The position numbers and the translations under genes are program-made. Below, piece by piece: positions 61,408 to 62,872 of a stretch of 62,872 nucleotides of DNA (position 1 is the first letter of the stretch; every line of letters starts with the position of its first letter). Below the pieces are notes generated by a model that did no database searches, was not told the DNA's origin, and saw only the letters and a list, made by a program, of their open reading frames with translations. The DNA is from Actinomycetota bacterium (GTDB taxonomy: Bacteria; Actinomycetota; Actinomycetes; Streptosporangiales; Streptosporangiaceae), in NCBI GenBank assembly GCA_027314515.1, contig DAHVAR010000190.1, positions 1 to 62,872 of the forward strand, in the 5' to 3' direction.

Positions 61408-61611
61408 TCGGCGAGCCGGTGCCAGCGGTTTGCGGGTCCGGACGGATGTGGGAGGTCTGAATGCGCAGGGCGCGCTCGTCTCAGGATCCTGCCCGCAGAG
61501 CGAGTTGACGGTGCCACCGGGGAGTAGCTGGCTGTGGCTTCCGGCGAAGCAGTTCTGCACGGTCGTGAAAGAGTTCGACGGCTGGCCGGGATCCTGGCAC
61601 AGTGGCGCAAC

Positions 61612-62562
61612 ATGAGTGACTGTGAGCTCCTCACCGCCGCGGACGTGCAGCTGATGCAGGGCCTCGCGCAGCGCGTCACCGCGGTCCGCCCCGACCTGAT
61701 CAACAGCGACGCATCGTTCGGGGAGCTGGCCTGGATCTGGGGTAAAGGGCACGCCAGCGACGGCGGCACCTGGCCACGCCGACTGTGGTTCTCCGGCGGC
61801 GCGCTGGTGGCGTGGGGGTGGGCCTATCTCCCGCATCAGGTCAGGCGGAGCGACGGGTCGGTGCACGACGTCACCAGCGCCTACCTGGGATACCAGGTCG
61901 ACCCAGGGCACGCCGAGCTGGTGGATGAGGTGATCGGCTGGTATCACGCGGTGACGGCGGGCGTCGAGCGCACGGTGCTGCCGAGCGCTGCCGACGAGTT
62001 CGGGCTGCAACGATGGACGAAACACGGATACCAGGGCGACCCGGCCGCGCTCGGTGACACCGGCTCGTGGACTCAGCTCAACGAACGGGACCTCACCGAG
62101 CTGGTGGATCCGGCGCTGCCCGATGGGTTCCGGTTCCGCACCGCCGACGAAGCCGGGCCGCAGGCCGCGGTCCAGGCGCACGTGGACGCCTGGGCTCCTT
62201 CGACCTATACAGCCGAGGGCTACGAAGGAGTGCGGCAAACGGCTTCCTACCGCGGCGACCTGCACGTTCTGGTGGAGGCACCGGACGGGACGATGGCCTC
62301 CTCGACGATCATGTGGCTGGATGAGGTCAACAAGACCGCCGAGTTCGAGCCGGTCGGGACGCATCCCGCTTACCGGCGCCTGGGTCTTGGCACCGCGATG
62401 CTGCTGCACGGGATGCACCTCGCACGCAACGCCGGGGCCACTCATATGACAGTCGCCTGCCTAAGAGCGCCGGGGCACACAAGGGCGCGCGGGCTGTACT
62501 ACAAAGTCGGATTCCGGCCGCTCAGCCGGGACGCGCCACTCATCAAGCCCGCGGTCCGATAA
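61612..62562 (+). CDS. GNAT family N-acetyltransferase (two-domain)
   Basis: A 316-residue acetyltransferase. The N-terminal half (about 1-145) is a degenerate GNAT-like domain (LAWIWGKGHASDGGTWPRRLW, TERTVLPSAADEFGL). The C-terminal half is a full GNAT domain with ASSTIMWLDEVNKTAEFEPV, then GTHPAYRRLGLGTAMLLHGMHLAR (acetyl-CoA binding), and LYYKVGFRPLSRD. The acceptor is unknown. ATG 61612 matches the family length; the upstream open frame to 61534 is less likely. Confidence 0.86.
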   Translation: MSDCELLTAADVQLMQGLAQRVTAVRPDLINSDASFGELAWIWGKGHASDGGTWPRRLWFSGGALVAWGWAYLPHQVRRSDGSVHDVTSAYLGYQVDPGHAELVDEVIGWYHAVTAGVERTVLPSAADEFGLQRWTKHGYQGDPAALGDTGSWTQLNERDLTELVDPALPDGFRFRTADEAGPQAAVQAHVDAWAPSTYTAEGYEGVRQTASYRGDLHVLVEAPDGTMASSTIMWLDEVNKTAEFEPVGTHPAYRRLGLGTAMLLHGMHLARNAGATHMTVACLRAPGHTRARGLYYKVGFRPLSRDAPLIKPAVR

Positions 62563-62616
62563 CGAGCCGCCAGGCGCACTCGAGAGCTCGCGGCCGGGAC
62601 GCCGAGGCGCTTGCCT

Positions 62617-62872
62617 TCATTCGGCCCGTGCCAGGATCAGGCTGTGCCCGCCGTCTCCTTCGGGGACGTAGCGGTGCCAGACGGGCTGCAGTCGCGCGGC
62701 GGTGAGCCACTGCAGGTAGGTAGCGGTGTCGGCGTGATCCCAGAACATCTCGGCACCGAGGTAGGTTTCGACCCCGGTCCAGCGATCCGCGCCGGTGATC
62801 GCGAGCAGGTAGCCGCCATCGCGGAGCCAGGAACGGATGCGGGGAAACAGGGCCCGCTGCTCCCCCAGCGGC
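62617..62872 (-). CDS. SAM methyltransferase, 3' part only
   Basis: The minus strand ends with about 84 residues of a Methyltransf_11/25 protein cut by the window edge: ALFPRIRSWLRDGGYLLAITG, then MFWDHADTATYLQWLTAARL, then VPEGDGGHSLILARAE and TGA. Motif I lies beyond the window. It probably belongs to the class of small-molecule methyltransferases seen elsewhere here. Confidence 0.85.
   Translation of the reverse strand, partial: PLGEQRALFPRIRSWLRDGGYLLAITGADRWTGVETYLGAEMFWDHADTATYLQWLTAARLQPVWHRYVPEGDGGHSLILARAE

Overview
The window is about 63 kb of high-GC actinobacterial chromosome. GC-rich third codon positions, many GTG starts, leaderless promoters, a conservon (NIT-domain sensor kinase, Roadblock/LC7, DUF742, GTPase), DUF4193, DUF1707, a GuaB1-type IMPDH-family protein and a ferrochelatase with C-terminal cysteines all point to a filamentous actinomycete, perhaps Streptosporangiales-like. 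The order is inference. There is no rRNA, CRISPR array, intact prophage or PKS/NRPS cluster.

Region 1 (1-3224) is accessory DNA against the 3' end of a CAT-anticodon tRNA: a HicA/HicB-like pair, a DUF932 phage/plasmid-type protein and a C-terminal transposase remnant. Region 2 (3302-8248) is the conservon on the minus strand. Region 3 (8548-16657) holds an orphan lipoprotein solute-binding protein, an acyl-CoA dehydrogenase, an FHA protein, a low-complexity Trp-rich protein, overlapping AlkZ-like glycosylase and pentapeptide-repeat genes, a DUF1707 membrane protein and a YtcJ-like amidohydrolase. Region 4 (17041-30104) has a catalytically dead truncated tyrosine recombinase, a conserved actinobacterial protein, a small Cys-rich ORF, a TPR protein converging on DUF4193, a transmembrane pseudokinase, inositol monophosphatase, ferrochelatase, a lytic transglycosylase, an MFS protein overlapping a lactone oxidase, and GuaB1.

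Region 5 (30372-44428) is metabolic: a crotonase, a Xaa-Pro-type amidohydrolase, a WYL regulator, DinB coupled to a frameshifted GNAT, aldehyde dehydrogenase coupled to a methyltransferase, an alpha/beta hydrolase, cyclase coupled to a TPP enzyme, a methyltransferase, an FAD monooxygenase, a VOC protein and a secreted GH12 glucanase. Region 6 (44699-52710) has a DUF3800-like protein, an NYN-LOTUS protein, an ECF-type sigma factor with a membrane partner, a trans-sulfuration PLP enzyme, an internally deleted methyltransferase, a sterol-desaturase-family protein and DUF2891.

Region 7 (52723-58045) is a hexuronate catabolic locus: uxaC, a mannonate oxidoreductase, mannonate dehydratase and a LacI regulator. 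Three copies of an operator close to the palindrome TTGTCAACCGGTTGACAA tie these genes into one local regulon. Region 8 (58128-62872) has a divergent ArsR-like regulator/MFS pair over a shared inverted repeat, a nucleotidyltransferase, decayed methyltransferase and MarR fragments, a long inverted repeat, a GNAT protein and the end of a methyltransferase. The most notable points are the uronate regulon, the AlkZ/pentapeptide overlap, the pseudokinase, the dead recombinase, and several genes caught in decay.
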